Source: Streptomyces violascens (GTDB taxonomy: Bacteria; Actinomycetota; Actinomycetes; Streptomycetales; Streptomycetaceae). Taken from it: DNA of 64,000 nt. Below are positions 17,028 through 26,021 of this stretch, piece by piece. The stretch lies in assembly GCF_014649955.1 (NCBI RefSeq), contig NZ_BMUA01000022.1, positions 62,001 through 126,000 on the forward strand, written 5' to 3'. Each line of letters begins with the position of its first letter. Position 1 is the stretch's first letter. The translations under genes were made by a program, and so were the position numbers. The notes beneath the pieces are model-generated. The model was not told where the DNA came from. It made no database searches and saw only the letters and a program-made list of their open reading frames with translations.

Positions 17028-17864
17028 ATGGCGAACTACACCGCCGCTGACGTCAAGAAGCTCCGTGAGCTCACCGGCGCCGGCATGATGGACTGCAAGA
17101 AGGCCCTCGACGAGGCCGACGGCAACGTCGACAAGGCCGTCGAGGCCCTGCGCATCAAGGGTCAGAAGGGCGTCGCCAAGCGCGAGGGCCGTTCTGCCGA
17201 GAACGGCGCCGTCGTCTCCGTCATCTCCGAGGACAAGACCTCCGGCGTCCTCGTCGAGCTGAAGTGCGAGACGGACTTCGTCGCCAAGGGTGACAAGTTC
17301 CAGGCCGTCGCCGCCAAGCTGGCCGAGCACGTCGCCGCCACCTCCCCGGCCGACATCGCCGCGCTGCTCGCCTCCGAGATCGAGGCCGGCAAGACCGTCC
17401 AGGCGTTCGTCGACGAGGCCAACGCCAACCTCGGCGAGAAGATCGTCCTGGACCGCTTCGCGCAGTTCACGGGCGGCTACGTGGCCGCGTACATGCACCG
17501 CACGATGCCCGACCTGCCGCCGCAGATCGGTGTTCTTGTCGAGCTCGACAAGGAGAACGCCGAGGTCGCCAAGGGCGTCGCTCAGCACATCGCCGCCTTC
17601 GCGCCGAAGTACCTCACCCGTGAGGACGTTCCGGCCGAGGTCGTCGAGACCGAGCGTCGTGTCGCCGAGGAGACCACCCGCGCCGAGGGCAAGCCCGAGG
17701 CCGCGCTCCCGAAGATCGTCGAGGGTCGCGTCAACGGCTTCTTCAAGGACGCCACGCTGCTGGGCCAGCCGTACGCGCTGGACAACAAGAAGTCCGTCGA
17801 GCAGGTTCTGAAGGAGGCCGGTGTCACCCTGAAGCGCTTCTCGCGCATCAAGGTCGGCATCTGA
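17028..17864 (+). CDS. tsf: Elongation factor Ts
   Basis: Nucleotide-exchange factor that recycles EF-Tu from GDP to GTP form. N-terminal UBA-like module ([22 protein letters not shown]) then the dimer/core domains (SDFVA-type [27 protein letters not shown]). Length 278. ATG follows GAGAGAAACACAGACTC. Downstream it is separated from pyrH by a strong hairpin. Confidence 0.97.
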   Translation: MANYTAADVKKLRELTGAGMMDCKKALDEADGNVDKAVEALRIKGQKGVAKREGRSAENGAVVSVISEDKTSGVLVELKCETDFVAKGDKFQAVAAKLAEHVAATSPADIAALLASEIEAGKTVQAFVDEANANLGEKIVLDRFAQFTGGYVAAYMHRTMPDLPPQIGVLVELDKENAEVAKGVAQHIAAFAPKYLTREDVPAEVVETERRVAEETTRAEGKPEAALPKIVEGRVNGFFKDATLLGQPYALDNKKSVEQVLKEAGVTLKRFSRIKVGI

Positions 17865-17952
17865 GTCTGTTCAGCGTTCGACACTAGACCCCGCTAGGGT
17901 CTGAGGCAGTCGTCGGCCGCACACGCGACGGACGACCGCAGATCTGACGAGG

Positions 17953-17997
17953 AGGCCATTGCCGCTAGGGACCACGAGTACCCACCGGCAATGGCCT
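17953..17997 (+). terminator. Hairpin between tsf and pyrH
   Basis: A perfect 12-bp stem (17953-17964 with 17986-17997) closes a 21-base loop and is followed by TTCTTCG. It probably terminates or attenuates tsf transcription, leaving pyrH-frr-cdsA partly under separate control. Confidence 0.6.
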
Positions 17998-18024
17998 TCT
18001 TCGTATGTGCACGAGGAGATCCCC

Positions 18025-18813
18025 ATGAATCAGGGCGCGGACGCCGCCAAGGCCGATCACTCGGCCGACCACAAGCGCGATGACGGCAAGGTGGCCGGGC
18101 GCTTCATGCTGAAGCTTTCCGGTGAGGCGTTCGCCGGCGGTGGGGGGCTCGGTGTCGACCCCGACGTCGTGCACAACATCGCCCGCGAGATCGCCGCAGT
18201 CGTCAGGGACGGCGCACAGATCGCCGTCGTCATCGGCGGAGGCAACTTCTTCCGGGGCGCCGAGCTCCAGCAGCGCGGCATGGACCGGGCCCGCTCCGAC
18301 TACATGGGCATGCTCGGTACGGTCATGAACTGCCTCGCCCTCCAGGACTTCCTGGAGAAGGAAGGCATCGACTCGCGCGTCCAGACCGCCATCACGATGG
18401 GCCAGGTCGCCGAGCCGTACATCCCGTTGCGAGCCGTACGCCACCTGGAGAAGGGCCGCGTCGTCATCTTCGGCGCCGGCATGGGCATGCCGTACTTCTC
18501 CACCGACACCACCGCCGCCCAGCGCGCCCTGGAGATCGACGCCGAGGCCATGCTGATGGGCAAGAACGGTGTGGACGGCGTCTACGACTCCGACCCCCGG
18601 ATCAACCCCGACGCGGTGAAGTTCGACGCGCTGGAGTACGGCGAGGTCATCACCCGGGACCTGAAGGTCGCCGACATGACCGCGATCACCCTGTGCCGCG
18701 ACAACAACCTCCCGATCCTCGTCTTCGAGCTCCTGACGGCGGGCAACATCGCCCGCGCCGTCAAGGGTGAGAAGATCGGCACTCTCGTGAGCGACCAGGG
18801 CACCCGGGCCTGA
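18025..18813 (+). CDS. pyrH: UMP kinase
   Basis: Phosphorylates UMP to UDP with ATP in pyrimidine synthesis; bacterial PyrH is a hexamer regulated by GTP and UTP. Amino-acid-kinase fold motifs: [28 protein letters not shown], and [13 protein letters not shown]. Length 262 with a roughly 22-residue N-terminal extension. The ATG at 18025 follows GAGGAGA at 18013; it lies downstream of a hairpin. Confidence 0.96.
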   Translation: MNQGADAAKADHSADHKRDDGKVAGRFMLKLSGEAFAGGGGLGVDPDVVHNIAREIAAVVRDGAQIAVVIGGGNFFRGAELQQRGMDRARSDYMGMLGTVMNCLALQDFLEKEGIDSRVQTAITMGQVAEPYIPLRAVRHLEKGRVVIFGAGMGMPYFSTDTTAAQRALEIDAEAMLMGKNGVDGVYDSDPRINPDAVKFDALEYGEVITRDLKVADMTAITLCRDNNLPILVFELLTAGNIARAVKGEKIGTLVSDQGTRA

Positions 18814-18937
18814 CCGGGGGATGGACAATCCCCTGCCGGTCGGACACCGTGCAGGGAAAGACGCTGGTTATCCAGGGCCCAAGGGCTCAGGTCGCACTGA
18901 GAACTCCCGGCCCACCCAAGACATGCAGGAGCAAGTG

Positions 18938-19495
18938 GTGATCGAAGAAACCCTCCTCGAGGCCGAGGAGAAGATGGAGAAGGCGGTCGTGGTCGCCAAG
19001 GAGGACTTCGCCGCGATTCGCACCGGGCGTGCGCACCCGGCGATGTTCAACAAGATCGTGGCGGACTACTACGGTGCGCTGACGCCGATCAACCAGCTCG
19101 CCTCGTTCTCCGTCCCGGAGCCGCGCATGGCGGTCGTGACCCCGTTCGACAAGAGCGCGCTGCGCAACATCGAGCAGGCCATCCGCGACTCGGACCTCGG
19201 CGTCAACCCGAGCAACGACGGCAGCATCATCCGCGTGAACTTCCCGGAGCTGACCGAGGAGCGCCGCAAGGACTACATCAAGGTCGCGCGCACCAAGGCC
19301 GAGGACTCCAAGGTGTCGATCCGCGCCGTGCGCCGCAAGGCCAAGGACGCCCTCGACAAGCTCGTCAAGGACAAGGAGTCCGGCGAGGACGAGGTCCGCC
19401 GCGCGGAGAAGGAGCTCGACGACACCACCGCCAAGTACGTGGCGCAGGTCGACGAGCTGCTCAAGCACAAGGAAGCCGAGCTCCTCGAGGTCTGA
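18938..19495 (+). CDS. frr: Ribosome recycling factor
   Basis: With EF-G, splits the post-termination ribosome. Standard 185-residue length when started at the GTG at 18938 (after CAGGAGCAA). Signatures: [29 protein letters not shown] and the three-helix-bundle C-terminus. Its TGA overlaps the cdsA ATG (TGATGA). Confidence 0.96.
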   Translation: MIEETLLEAEEKMEKAVVVAKEDFAAIRTGRAHPAMFNKIVADYYGALTPINQLASFSVPEPRMAVVTPFDKSALRNIEQAIRDSDLGVNPSNDGSIIRVNFPELTEERRKDYIKVARTKAEDSKVSIRAVRRKAKDALDKLVKDKESGEDEVRRAEKELDDTTAKYVAQVDELLKHKEAELLEV

Positions 19496-20604
19496 TGAAC
19501 GACTCTTCCTGGGGGGCTCCGCCGAGCCCCGAATACTGGGGAACCCCCGAGGGGCCTTCCCAGGGGGCGTTCCCGGCGGGGCCTGCATACGATGCGTATG
19601 ACGCCGGCCCGCCCGTGTCGAGGACGCAGCAGATGCCCGTCCTGCCCGACGCGGGCAGCGGCGCCGAAGACCGCGAACGTGACCTGGGGGCCGCTCTGCC
19701 GGGCGGCCCTGACTTCCGCGACGAGACGCCGCAGGAGCCCATGGCAAGCCCTCCGCCCGTGCCCCCCGTGCCTGCCCAGCCGGAGAAGAAGAAGGCGGGC
19801 CGCGACCTGCGGGCCGCGATAGGGGTCGGCGTGGGGCTCGGCGTGGTCATCCTCGCGTCGCTCTTCATCGTGAAGGCCGTCTTCGTGGGGGTCATCGCGG
19901 TCGCGGTGGTCGTCGGGCTGTGGGAGCTGACCAGCCGCCTCGAAGAACGCAAGCAGCTCAAGGCGCCGCTGGTGCCGCTCGCGGTCGGCGGCGCGGCGAT
20001 GGTCGTCGCCGGGTACGTCAGCGGTGCCGAGGGCGCCTGGGTTGCGATGGCTCTGACGTCGCTCGCGGTGCTCGTGTGGCGGATGACGGAACCGCCCGAG
20101 AACTATCTGCGGGACGTCACGGCCGGCGTCTTCGCGGCGTTCTACGTGCCGTTCCTCGCCACGTTCGTCGCGATGCTGCTCACCGCGGACGACGGGCCGT
20201 GGCGGGTGTTCGTCTTCCTGCTGCTGACCGTGGTGAGCGACACGGGCGCGTACGCCGTCGGCTGGCGCTTCGGCAAGCACAAGCTGGCGCCGCGCATCAG
20301 CCCCGGAAAGACCCGCGAGGGCCTGTTCGGCGCGGTGTCGTTCGCGATGGTGGCGGGCGCGCTGTGCATGCAGTTCCTCATCGACGACGGCACCTGGTGG
20401 CAGGGCCTGCTGCTCGGCCTCGCGGTCGCGTGCAGCGCCACGCTCGGCGACCTCGGCGAGTCGATGATCAAGCGGGACCTCGGCATCAAGGACATGGGCA
20501 CGCTGCTCCCGGGCCACGGCGGCATCATGGACCGGCTCGACTCCCTGCTCCCGACGGCTCCGGTGGTGTGGTTGCTGCTCGCGGTGTTCGTCGGCACGGC
20601 CTGA
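19495..20604 (+). CDS. cdsA: Phosphatidate cytidylyltransferase
   Basis: Makes CDP-diacylglycerol from phosphatidate and CTP, the branch point of phospholipid synthesis, in the cell membrane. A roughly 100-residue Pro/Gly-rich cytoplasmic N-terminus precedes about eight membrane segments (first about residue 110). The C-terminal CdsA signature is present as SATLGDLGESMIKRDLGIKD then LLPGHGGIMDRLDSL. Length 369. Translationally coupled to frr. A strong terminator follows at 20625. Confidence 0.95.
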   Translation: MNDSSWGAPPSPEYWGTPEGPSQGAFPAGPAYDAYDAGPPVSRTQQMPVLPDAGSGAEDRERDLGAALPGGPDFRDETPQEPMASPPPVPPVPAQPEKKKAGRDLRAAIGVGVGLGVVILASLFIVKAVFVGVIAVAVVVGLWELTSRLEERKQLKAPLVPLAVGGAAMVVAGYVSGAEGAWVAMALTSLAVLVWRMTEPPENYLRDVTAGVFAAFYVPFLATFVAMLLTADDGPWRVFVFLLLTVVSDTGAYAVGWRFGKHKLAPRISPGKTREGLFGAVSFAMVAGALCMQFLIDDGTWWQGLLLGLAVACSATLGDLGESMIKRDLGIKDMGTLLPGHGGIMDRLDSLLPTAPVVWLLLAVFVGTA

Positions 20605-20624
20605 CCGGGCGCCGGTTACCCTTG

Positions 20625-20656
20625 AAGGGCGCGTCGCTCGCGAGCGACGCGCCCTT
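20625..20656 (+). terminator. Rho-independent terminator after cdsA
   Basis: A 32-base perfect palindrome (16-bp arms, 20625-20640 and 20641-20656) whose 3' arm ends in CCCTT and runs into TTCG. It closes the rpsB-to-cdsA operon. Confidence 0.85.
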
Positions 20657-20774
20657 TTCGGCCCCCGGTCTGCGGGGGTGATCCTGTGAGGTCTCCTGGC
20701 TTCGGCTCCGTCTCGTCGCCTGCTCCGCGTCAGCGGAGGTCGCCCGGCCTCGTCGTACTGAGGAGATACCGCTC

Positions 20775-21887
20775 ATGGCACGCCCCGTCCCGGGAGAACT
20801 CACCTTCGTCGCCCCCCGCGGAGCCAAGAAGCCCCCGCGGCACCTCGCCGACCTCTCGCCCGCCGAGCGCAAGGAAGCCGTCGCCGCGATCGGCGAGAAG
20901 CCGTTCCGTGCCAAGCAGCTCTCGCAGCACTACTTCGCGCGGTACGCCCACGACCCGGCGGAGTGGACCGACATCCCGCTCGCCGCGCGCGGCCGGCTCC
21001 AGGAGGAGCTGCTTCCCGATCTGATGTCGGTCGTCCGCCACATCTCCTGCGACGACGACACCACCCGCAAGACGCTGTGGAAGCTGCACGACGGGACGCT
21101 CGTCGAGTCCGTCCTGATGCGCTACCCGGACCGGGTGACGATGTGCATCTCCTCGCAGGCCGGCTGCGGCATGAACTGCCCGTTCTGCGCCACCGGCCAG
21201 GCGGGCCTGGACCGCAACCTGTCGACCGCCGAGATCGTGCACCAGATCGTCGACGGCATGCGGGCGCTGCGCGACGGGGAGGTCCCGGGCGGACCGGCCC
21301 GGCTGTCCAACATCGTCTTCATGGGCATGGGCGAGCCGCTCGCCAACTACAAGCGCGTGGTCGGCGCGATCCGCCGGCTCACCGACCCCGAGCCGGACGG
21401 CCTTGGCCTGTCCCAGCGCGGCATCACCGTCTCCACCGTGGGCCTGGTGCCCGCCATGCACCGCTTCGCCGACGAGGGCTTCAAGTGCCGCCTCGCGGTG
21501 AGCCTGCACGCCCCCGACGACGAGCTCCGCGACACCCTCGTACCGGTCAACACCCGCTGGAAGGTCCGCGAGGTGCTCGACGCCGCGTGGGAGTACGCCG
21601 AGAAGTCCGGGCGCCGCATCTCCATCGAGTACGCCCTGATCCGCGACATCAACGACCAGGCGTGGCGCGGCGACCTGCTCGGCCGGCTCCTCAAGGGCAA
21701 GCGGGTGCACGTCAACCTCATCCCGCTGAACCCGACGCCGGGCTCCAAGTGGACGGCCTCGCGGCCCGAGGACGAGAAGGCGTTCGTCGAGGCCATCGCG
21801 GCCCACGGCGTGCCCGTGACCGTCCGCGACACCCGCGGCCAGGAGATCGACGGAGCCTGCGGCCAGCTCGCCGCCTCCGAGCGGTAG
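20775..21887 (+). CDS. rlmN: Dual-specificity RNA methyltransferase RlmN
   Basis: Radical-SAM enzyme that methylates C2 of A2503 in 23S rRNA and A37 of some tRNAs. The CxxxCxxC cluster motif reads CGMNCPFC; the methyl-carrying and resolving cysteines fit CCG-type positions, the C-terminal one in DGACGQLA. Length 370. ATG after GAGGAGATACCGCTC. It is preceded by the cdsA terminator, so it has its own promoter, not identified. Confidence 0.95.
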   Translation: MARPVPGELTFVAPRGAKKPPRHLADLSPAERKEAVAAIGEKPFRAKQLSQHYFARYAHDPAEWTDIPLAARGRLQEELLPDLMSVVRHISCDDDTTRKTLWKLHDGTLVESVLMRYPDRVTMCISSQAGCGMNCPFCATGQAGLDRNLSTAEIVHQIVDGMRALRDGEVPGGPARLSNIVFMGMGEPLANYKRVVGAIRRLTDPEPDGLGLSQRGITVSTVGLVPAMHRFADEGFKCRLAVSLHAPDDELRDTLVPVNTRWKVREVLDAAWEYAEKSGRRISIEYALIRDINDQAWRGDLLGRLLKGKRVHVNLIPLNPTPGSKWTASRPEDEKAFVEAIAAHGVPVTVRDTRGQEIDGACGQLAASER

Positions 21888-21955
21888 TCCGAAGGGCAAA
21901 ACGGCCGGGGGCCCGTCAGAGGCCCCGTGTAACCTGGCCGGAAACATCTGCATAT

Positions 21956-22056
21956 TCCGACAGGGGAGCGCCACAGCGCTGAGAGTGCGGTACCCGCAAG
22001 GGACACGGACCGCAGACCCTCTGAACCTTGCCCCGGTCATTCGGGGTAGGAAGTTC
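21956..22056 (+). promoter_or_regulatory. TPP riboswitch aptamer (THI element)
   Basis: The conserved thi-box sequences occur in order: CAGGGGAGC (21961), GCTGAGAG (21977-21984), GACCCTCTGAACCT (22014-22027) and the closing GGGTAGG of the second arm (22044-22050). Binds thiamine pyrophosphate and should shut off the downstream thiamine transporter when the cofactor is plentiful. A possible -10 TAACCT lies at 21930. Confidence 0.95.
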
Positions 22057-22078
22057 GGCGATTACTCAAGCTGTTGCG

Positions 22079-22113
22079 CCCTGCCCGCACGATCTGGCGT
22101 CGTGCGGGCAGGG
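22079..22113 (+). terminator. Riboswitch expression-platform hairpin
   Basis: A perfect 14-bp stem (22079-22092 with 22100-22113) and a 7-base loop lie 22 bases after the TPP aptamer and 39 bases before thiB. The tail is CCGCGTCTCTTCC, a weak U-tract, so control may be at transcription termination or mRNA level. Confidence 0.75.
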
Positions 22114-22152
22114 CCGCGTCTCTTCCTGGTCATCTCCAGGAGGAATGAAGAA

Positions 22153-23253
22153 ATGCGCAGTACCAAGAGGCTCGCGGCCGGCGCCATCGCTGCCGCCCTC
22201 GGGATCACCACGCTGGCGGCCTGCGGCGGCTCGGACGGCAAGAAGACGTCCGGCGAGGCCAGCGGATCCGGCAGCAAGACCGTGACGCTGGTCAGCCACG
22301 ACTCGTTCAACGCCTCCGACCCGGTGCTCAAGGCGTTCACCGCGCAGACCGGCTACACCGTCAAGGTCCTCAAGAGCGGGGACGCCGGGGCCGCGCTCAA
22401 CCAGGAGATCCTCACCAAGGGCTCCCCGCGGGGCGACGTGTTCTTCGGCGTCGACAACACGCTGCTCTCGCGCGCCCTCGACAACGGCATCTTCACCCCG
22501 TACGAGGCCAAGGGCCTGGACCGGGTGCCCGCCGACGTCCAGGTCGACAAGGACAAGCACCGGGTCACGCCCGTCGACACCGGCGACATCTGCGTCAACT
22601 ACGACAAGAAGTACTTCGCGGACAAGAAGCTCGCCCCGCCGCAGTCCTTCGACGACCTGGTCAAGCCCGAGTACAAGGACCTCCTCGTCACGGAGAACGT
22701 GGCGACGTCCTCGCCCGGTCTCGGCTTCATGCTCGGGTCCGTCGCCAAGTACGGCGATGAAGGCTGGCAGGACTACTGGAAGAAGCTGAAGGCCAACGGC
22801 GTCAAGGTCGTCGACGGCTGGGAGCAGGCCTACAACACGGACTTCTCCGGCTCGGCCGGCGGCAAGAAGGCCAAGGGTGACCGCCCGCTCGTCGTCAGCT
22901 ACGCCTCCAGCCCGCCCGCCGAAGTGATCTACGCCGACCCGAAGCCCACCGAGGCCCCCACCGGCGTCGCCACCGGCACCTGCTTCCGCCAGACCGAGTT
23001 CGCGGGCCTGCTCAAGGGCGCCAGGAACGAGGCCGGCGGCAAGGCGCTCCTGGACTTCCTGATCTCCAAGAAGTTCCAGGAGGACATGCCGCTCCAGATG
23101 TTCGTGGACCCGGTCGCCAAGGACGCGGCGGTCCCGCCGGAGTTCACCAAGTTCGGCGCGAAGATCACGAACTCGGCGACCGTCGCCCCCGACAAGATCG
23201 CCAAGAACCGTGACCAGTGGGTCAAGACGTGGTCCTCGCTCGTCCTGAAGTAG
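22153..23253 (+). CDS. thiB: Thiamine ABC transporter substrate-binding lipoprotein
   Basis: Captures thiamine or TPP outside the membrane for import. A lipoprotein signal ends in LAAC with the acylated cysteine at residue 24. The mature part has the ThiB/Fe-type binding fold (ILTKGSPRGDVFFGVDNTLL, VDTGDICVNYDKKYF). Length 366. The ATG at 22153 follows AGGAGGAATGAAG. The TPP riboswitch directly upstream supports thiamine as the ligand. Confidence 0.92.
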   Translation: MRSTKRLAAGAIAAALGITTLAACGGSDGKKTSGEASGSGSKTVTLVSHDSFNASDPVLKAFTAQTGYTVKVLKSGDAGAALNQEILTKGSPRGDVFFGVDNTLLSRALDNGIFTPYEAKGLDRVPADVQVDKDKHRVTPVDTGDICVNYDKKYFADKKLAPPQSFDDLVKPEYKDLLVTENVATSSPGLGFMLGSVAKYGDEGWQDYWKKLKANGVKVVDGWEQAYNTDFSGSAGGKKAKGDRPLVVSYASSPPAEVIYADPKPTEAPTGVATGTCFRQTEFAGLLKGARNEAGGKALLDFLISKKFQEDMPLQMFVDPVAKDAAVPPEFTKFGAKITNSATVAPDKIAKNRDQWVKTWSSLVLK

Positions 23254-24905
23254 GCCCGAAACTGCGGCGGAACGCGGTGCGGCTCGGCCTGATGGCCCTG
23301 CCCGCCGTGTTCTTCGCCGTGTTCTTCGCCTGGCCCGTGGCCGCCATCGTCGGCCGCGGGCTCAAGGCGGACGGCGCCTGGCAGTTCGGCCGGATCGGCG
23401 AGGTCCTCGGCGACCCGGACATCGGGCACGTCCTGTGGTTCACGACCTGGCAGGCGCTCGCCTCCACGGCGCTCACCCTCCTGATCGCGCTGCCCGGCGC
23501 GTACGTCTTCGCACGCCTCGAATTCCCCGGCAAACAGCTCCTGCGGGCCGTCGTCACCGTGCCGTTCGTGCTGCCGACCGTCGTCGTGGGCACCGCGTTC
23601 CTGGCGCTGCTCGGCCGCGGCGGGCTGCTCGACCAGCTGTGGGGGGTGCGCCTGGACACCACGGTGTGGGCGATCCTGCTCGCGCACGTCTTCTTCAACT
23701 ACGCGGTGGTCGTACGCACGGTCGGCGGCCTGTGGTCGCAGCTCGACCCCCGGCAGGAGGAGGCCGCCCGGGTCCTCGGCGCCTCCCGGTTCGCGGCCTG
23801 GCGCACGGTGACGCTGCCCGCGCTCGGGCCCGCGGTCGCCGCCGCGGCCCTCATGGTCTTCCTCTTCACCTTCACCTCGTTCGGCGTCGTCCAGATCCTC
23901 GGCGGCCCCACCTTCTCCACCCTCGAAGTGGAGATCTACCGGCAGACCGCCGAACTCCTCGATCTGCCGACCGCGGCCGTCCTGACGATGGTGCAGTTCG
24001 TGGCGGTCGGCGCGATCCTCGCCGTGCACGCCCGTACGGTGCGCCGCCGCGAGACCGCGCTCAAACTGGTCGACCCGGCCCAGACCGCGCGGCGCCCGCG
24101 CGGCGCCGGCCAGTGGATGCTGCTCGCATCCGTCCTCGCCGTCGTGGCACTGCTGATCCTCCTTCCCGTCGGCGTACTGATCGAGCGCTCCCTGGACACC
24201 CCCGACGGCTACGGCCTCGGCTACTACCGGGCGCTCCAGGCCGCCGGGGACAACGGCAGCTTCCTCGTGCCGCCCATCGAGGCGATCTGGAACTCGCTCC
24301 AGTACGCCCTCGCCGCAACCGTGATCGCGCTGGTCATCGGCGGGCTCGCGGCCGCCGCCCTGACCCGCCGTGGCAGCGGCCGCCTGATCCGGGGCTTCGA
24401 CGCCCTTCTGATGCTGCCGCTCGGGGTCTCCGCCGTGACCGTCGGTTTCGGGTTCCTGATCACCCTCGACGAGCCGCCGCTCGACCTCAGGACCTCCTGG
24501 ATCCTGGTCCCGCTCGCCCAGGCGCTGGTGGGCACCCCCTTCGTCGTACGGATCATGCTGCCGGTGCTGCGCGCGGTGGACGGGCGGCTGCGCGAGGCGG
24601 CGGCCGTGCTCGGGGCGTCCCCGCTGCGGGCCTGGCGCGAGGTGGATCTGCCGCTGGTGCGGCGGGCGCTCCTTGTCGCGGCGGGCTTCGCGTTCGCGGT
24701 GTCGCTCGGCGAGTTCGGGGCGACCGTGTTCATCGCCCGGCCCGACCGTCCGACGCTGCCCGTCGCCGTGGCACGCCTCCTCGGCCGGGCCGGTGACCTC
24801 AACTACGGCCAGGCGATGGCCCTGAGCACGATTCTGATGGTGGTGTGCGCGGTGGCGCTGCTCGTCCTGGAACGCATCCGGACCGACCGGAGCGGGGAGT
24901 TCTGA
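23217..24905 (+). CDS. thiP: Thiamine ABC transporter permease (fused two-domain)
   Basis: Inner-membrane channel with two BinB-type permease halves in one 562-residue chain and about twelve membrane segments. Each half has an EAA-type loop (RQEEAARVLGASRFAAWR-like in the first, GRLREAAAVLGASPLRAWR-like in the second) that docks on ThiQ. The start is uncertain: GTG at 23217 overlaps thiB by 37 bases, and GTG at 23229 is also possible; similarity starts clearly at KLRRNAVRLG. The stop overlaps the thiQ start. Confidence 0.9.
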   Translation: MGQDVVLARPEVGPKLRRNAVRLGLMALPAVFFAVFFAWPVAAIVGRGLKADGAWQFGRIGEVLGDPDIGHVLWFTTWQALASTALTLLIALPGAYVFARLEFPGKQLLRAVVTVPFVLPTVVVGTAFLALLGRGGLLDQLWGVRLDTTVWAILLAHVFFNYAVVVRTVGGLWSQLDPRQEEAARVLGASRFAAWRTVTLPALGPAVAAAALMVFLFTFTSFGVVQILGGPTFSTLEVEIYRQTAELLDLPTAAVLTMVQFVAVGAILAVHARTVRRRETALKLVDPAQTARRPRGAGQWMLLASVLAVVALLILLPVGVLIERSLDTPDGYGLGYYRALQAAGDNGSFLVPPIEAIWNSLQYALAATVIALVIGGLAAAALTRRGSGRLIRGFDALLMLPLGVSAVTVGFGFLITLDEPPLDLRTSWILVPLAQALVGTPFVVRIMLPVLRAVDGRLREAAAVLGASPLRAWREVDLPLVRRALLVAAGFAFAVSLGEFGATVFIARPDRPTLPVAVARLLGRAGDLNYGQAMALSTILMVVCAVALLVLERIRTDRSGEF

Positions 24906-25927
24906 TGCTGAAGCTCGACGGTGTGACCGTACGGTTCGGACAGCGGGCGGCGCTCGACGCGGTCGACCTGGAGGTCGCCGACCACGAGACGGTGTGCGTG
25001 CTCGGGCCGAGCGGCAGCGGCAAGTCGACGCTGCTGCGGGTGGTGGCCGGGCTCCAGCCGCTGGACTCGGGACGGGTACTGCTGGGCGGCGCGGACCAGT
25101 CCGGCGTGCCCGTGCACAAGCGCGGCCTCGGCCTGATGTTCCAGGACCACCAGCTCTTCCCGCAGCGCGATGTCGCCGGGAACGTGGCGTTCGGGCTGCG
25201 CATGCGAGGGGCCTCGCGGGGTGAACAGGCAAGCAGGGTGGGCGAGTTGCTCGACCTGGTCGGGCTGCCGGGCGCGGGAAGGCGGGCCGTCGCGGCCCTG
25301 TCCGGCGGCGAACAGCAGCGCGTCGCGCTCGCGAGGGCGCTGGCGCCTTCCCCCCGCCTGCTGATGCTGGACGAGCCGCTGGGCCAGCTGGACCGCACGC
25401 TGCGAGAGCGTCTGGTGGTAGAACTCCGTTCGCTGTTCGGCCGGTTGGGCACAACCGTCCTGGCCGTCACGCACGACCAGGGCGAGGCGTTCGCGCTGGC
25501 CGACCGGGTTGTGGTGATGCGGGACGGCCGCATCGCGCAGACCGGTACGCCGCTGGAGGTCTGGCAGCATCCGGCCTCCGAATTCGTGGCCCGCTTCCTG
25601 GGCTTCGAGAACGTGGTCCCGGCGACGGTGTCGGGGGAGGTCGCGGACACGGCCTGGGGAAAGGTCCCGGTCCCGGCCGGCTCGCCCCAGGGCCCGGTAC
25701 GGGTCCTGGTACGCCCGGCGGGCGTCCGGCTCGTGGGGGAGCGGGAGGGGTTGCCGTGCGAGGTGGTGGGGCGGACGTTCCGGGGCAGCCACGTGGCGCT
25801 CCGGCTGCGGCCGGGCGGGGGGCCGTTGCTGGAGGCGGAGTGCGGGTTGGAAGGGGCGCCGGGAGTGGGGGCGCCGGTGGGGGTTGCCTTTGGGGTGGGG
25901 GGAGTGGTGGTGCTGGGGGAGGAGTAG
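24905..25927 (+). CDS. thiQ: Thiamine ABC transporter ATP-binding protein
   Basis: ATPase that powers thiamine import. Walker A GPSGSGKST, signature LSGGEQQR, Walker B LLMLDEPLGQLD and the H-loop AVTHDQ are intact. Length 340, with a C-terminal regulatory extension of about 110 residues that becomes very Gly/Val-rich. The ATG overlaps the thiP stop (TGATG). The gene ends just before a large palindrome shared with the convergent gene. Confidence 0.92.
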   Translation: MLKLDGVTVRFGQRAALDAVDLEVADHETVCVLGPSGSGKSTLLRVVAGLQPLDSGRVLLGGADQSGVPVHKRGLGLMFQDHQLFPQRDVAGNVAFGLRMRGASRGEQASRVGELLDLVGLPGAGRRAVAALSGGEQQRVALARALAPSPRLLMLDEPLGQLDRTLRERLVVELRSLFGRLGTTVLAVTHDQGEAFALADRVVVMRDGRIAQTGTPLEVWQHPASEFVARFLGFENVVPATVSGEVADTAWGKVPVPAGSPQGPVRVLVRPAGVRLVGEREGLPCEVVGRTFRGSHVALRLRPGGGPLLEAECGLEGAPGVGAPVGVAFGVGGVVVLGEE

Positions 25928-25953
25928 GGGTTCTTTCCCCACCCCGCCCCTTC

Positions 25954-25983
25954 CCCGCTGTGACACTCTGCGGCTCCGCCGCG
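25954..25983 (+). repeat. Dispersed intergenic repeat, copy 1
   Basis: Thirty bases here are identical to 59744-59773 (centred on GTGACACTCTGCGGCTCCGC), and the preceding 15-20 bases are similar. Both copies follow the stop codon of a plus-strand gene. Such short shared intergenic sequences are common in Streptomyces. Confidence 0.85.
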
Positions 25984-25997
25984 CGGCGGAGCCGCAG
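25968..25997. terminator. 30-base perfect palindrome between convergent genes
   Basis: Arms 25968-25982 and 25983-25997 are exact reverse complements with no loop bases. It lies between thiQ (plus) and the EamA-like gene (minus) and should work as a bidirectional terminator. Its left part belongs to a repeat also found at 59744. Confidence 0.8.
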
Positions 25998-26021
25998 GGC
26001 CTCGCCCCCCCCAGCGCCCAC

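Noticed and set aside
22929-25454. Long minus-strand open frame opposite thiB, thiP and thiQ
   Set aside because: High-GC codon bias on the plus strand leaves the opposite frame free of stops. The translation is Arg/Gly/Pro/Ala/His-rich with no recognisable motif, while the plus strand encodes clear ABC proteins.
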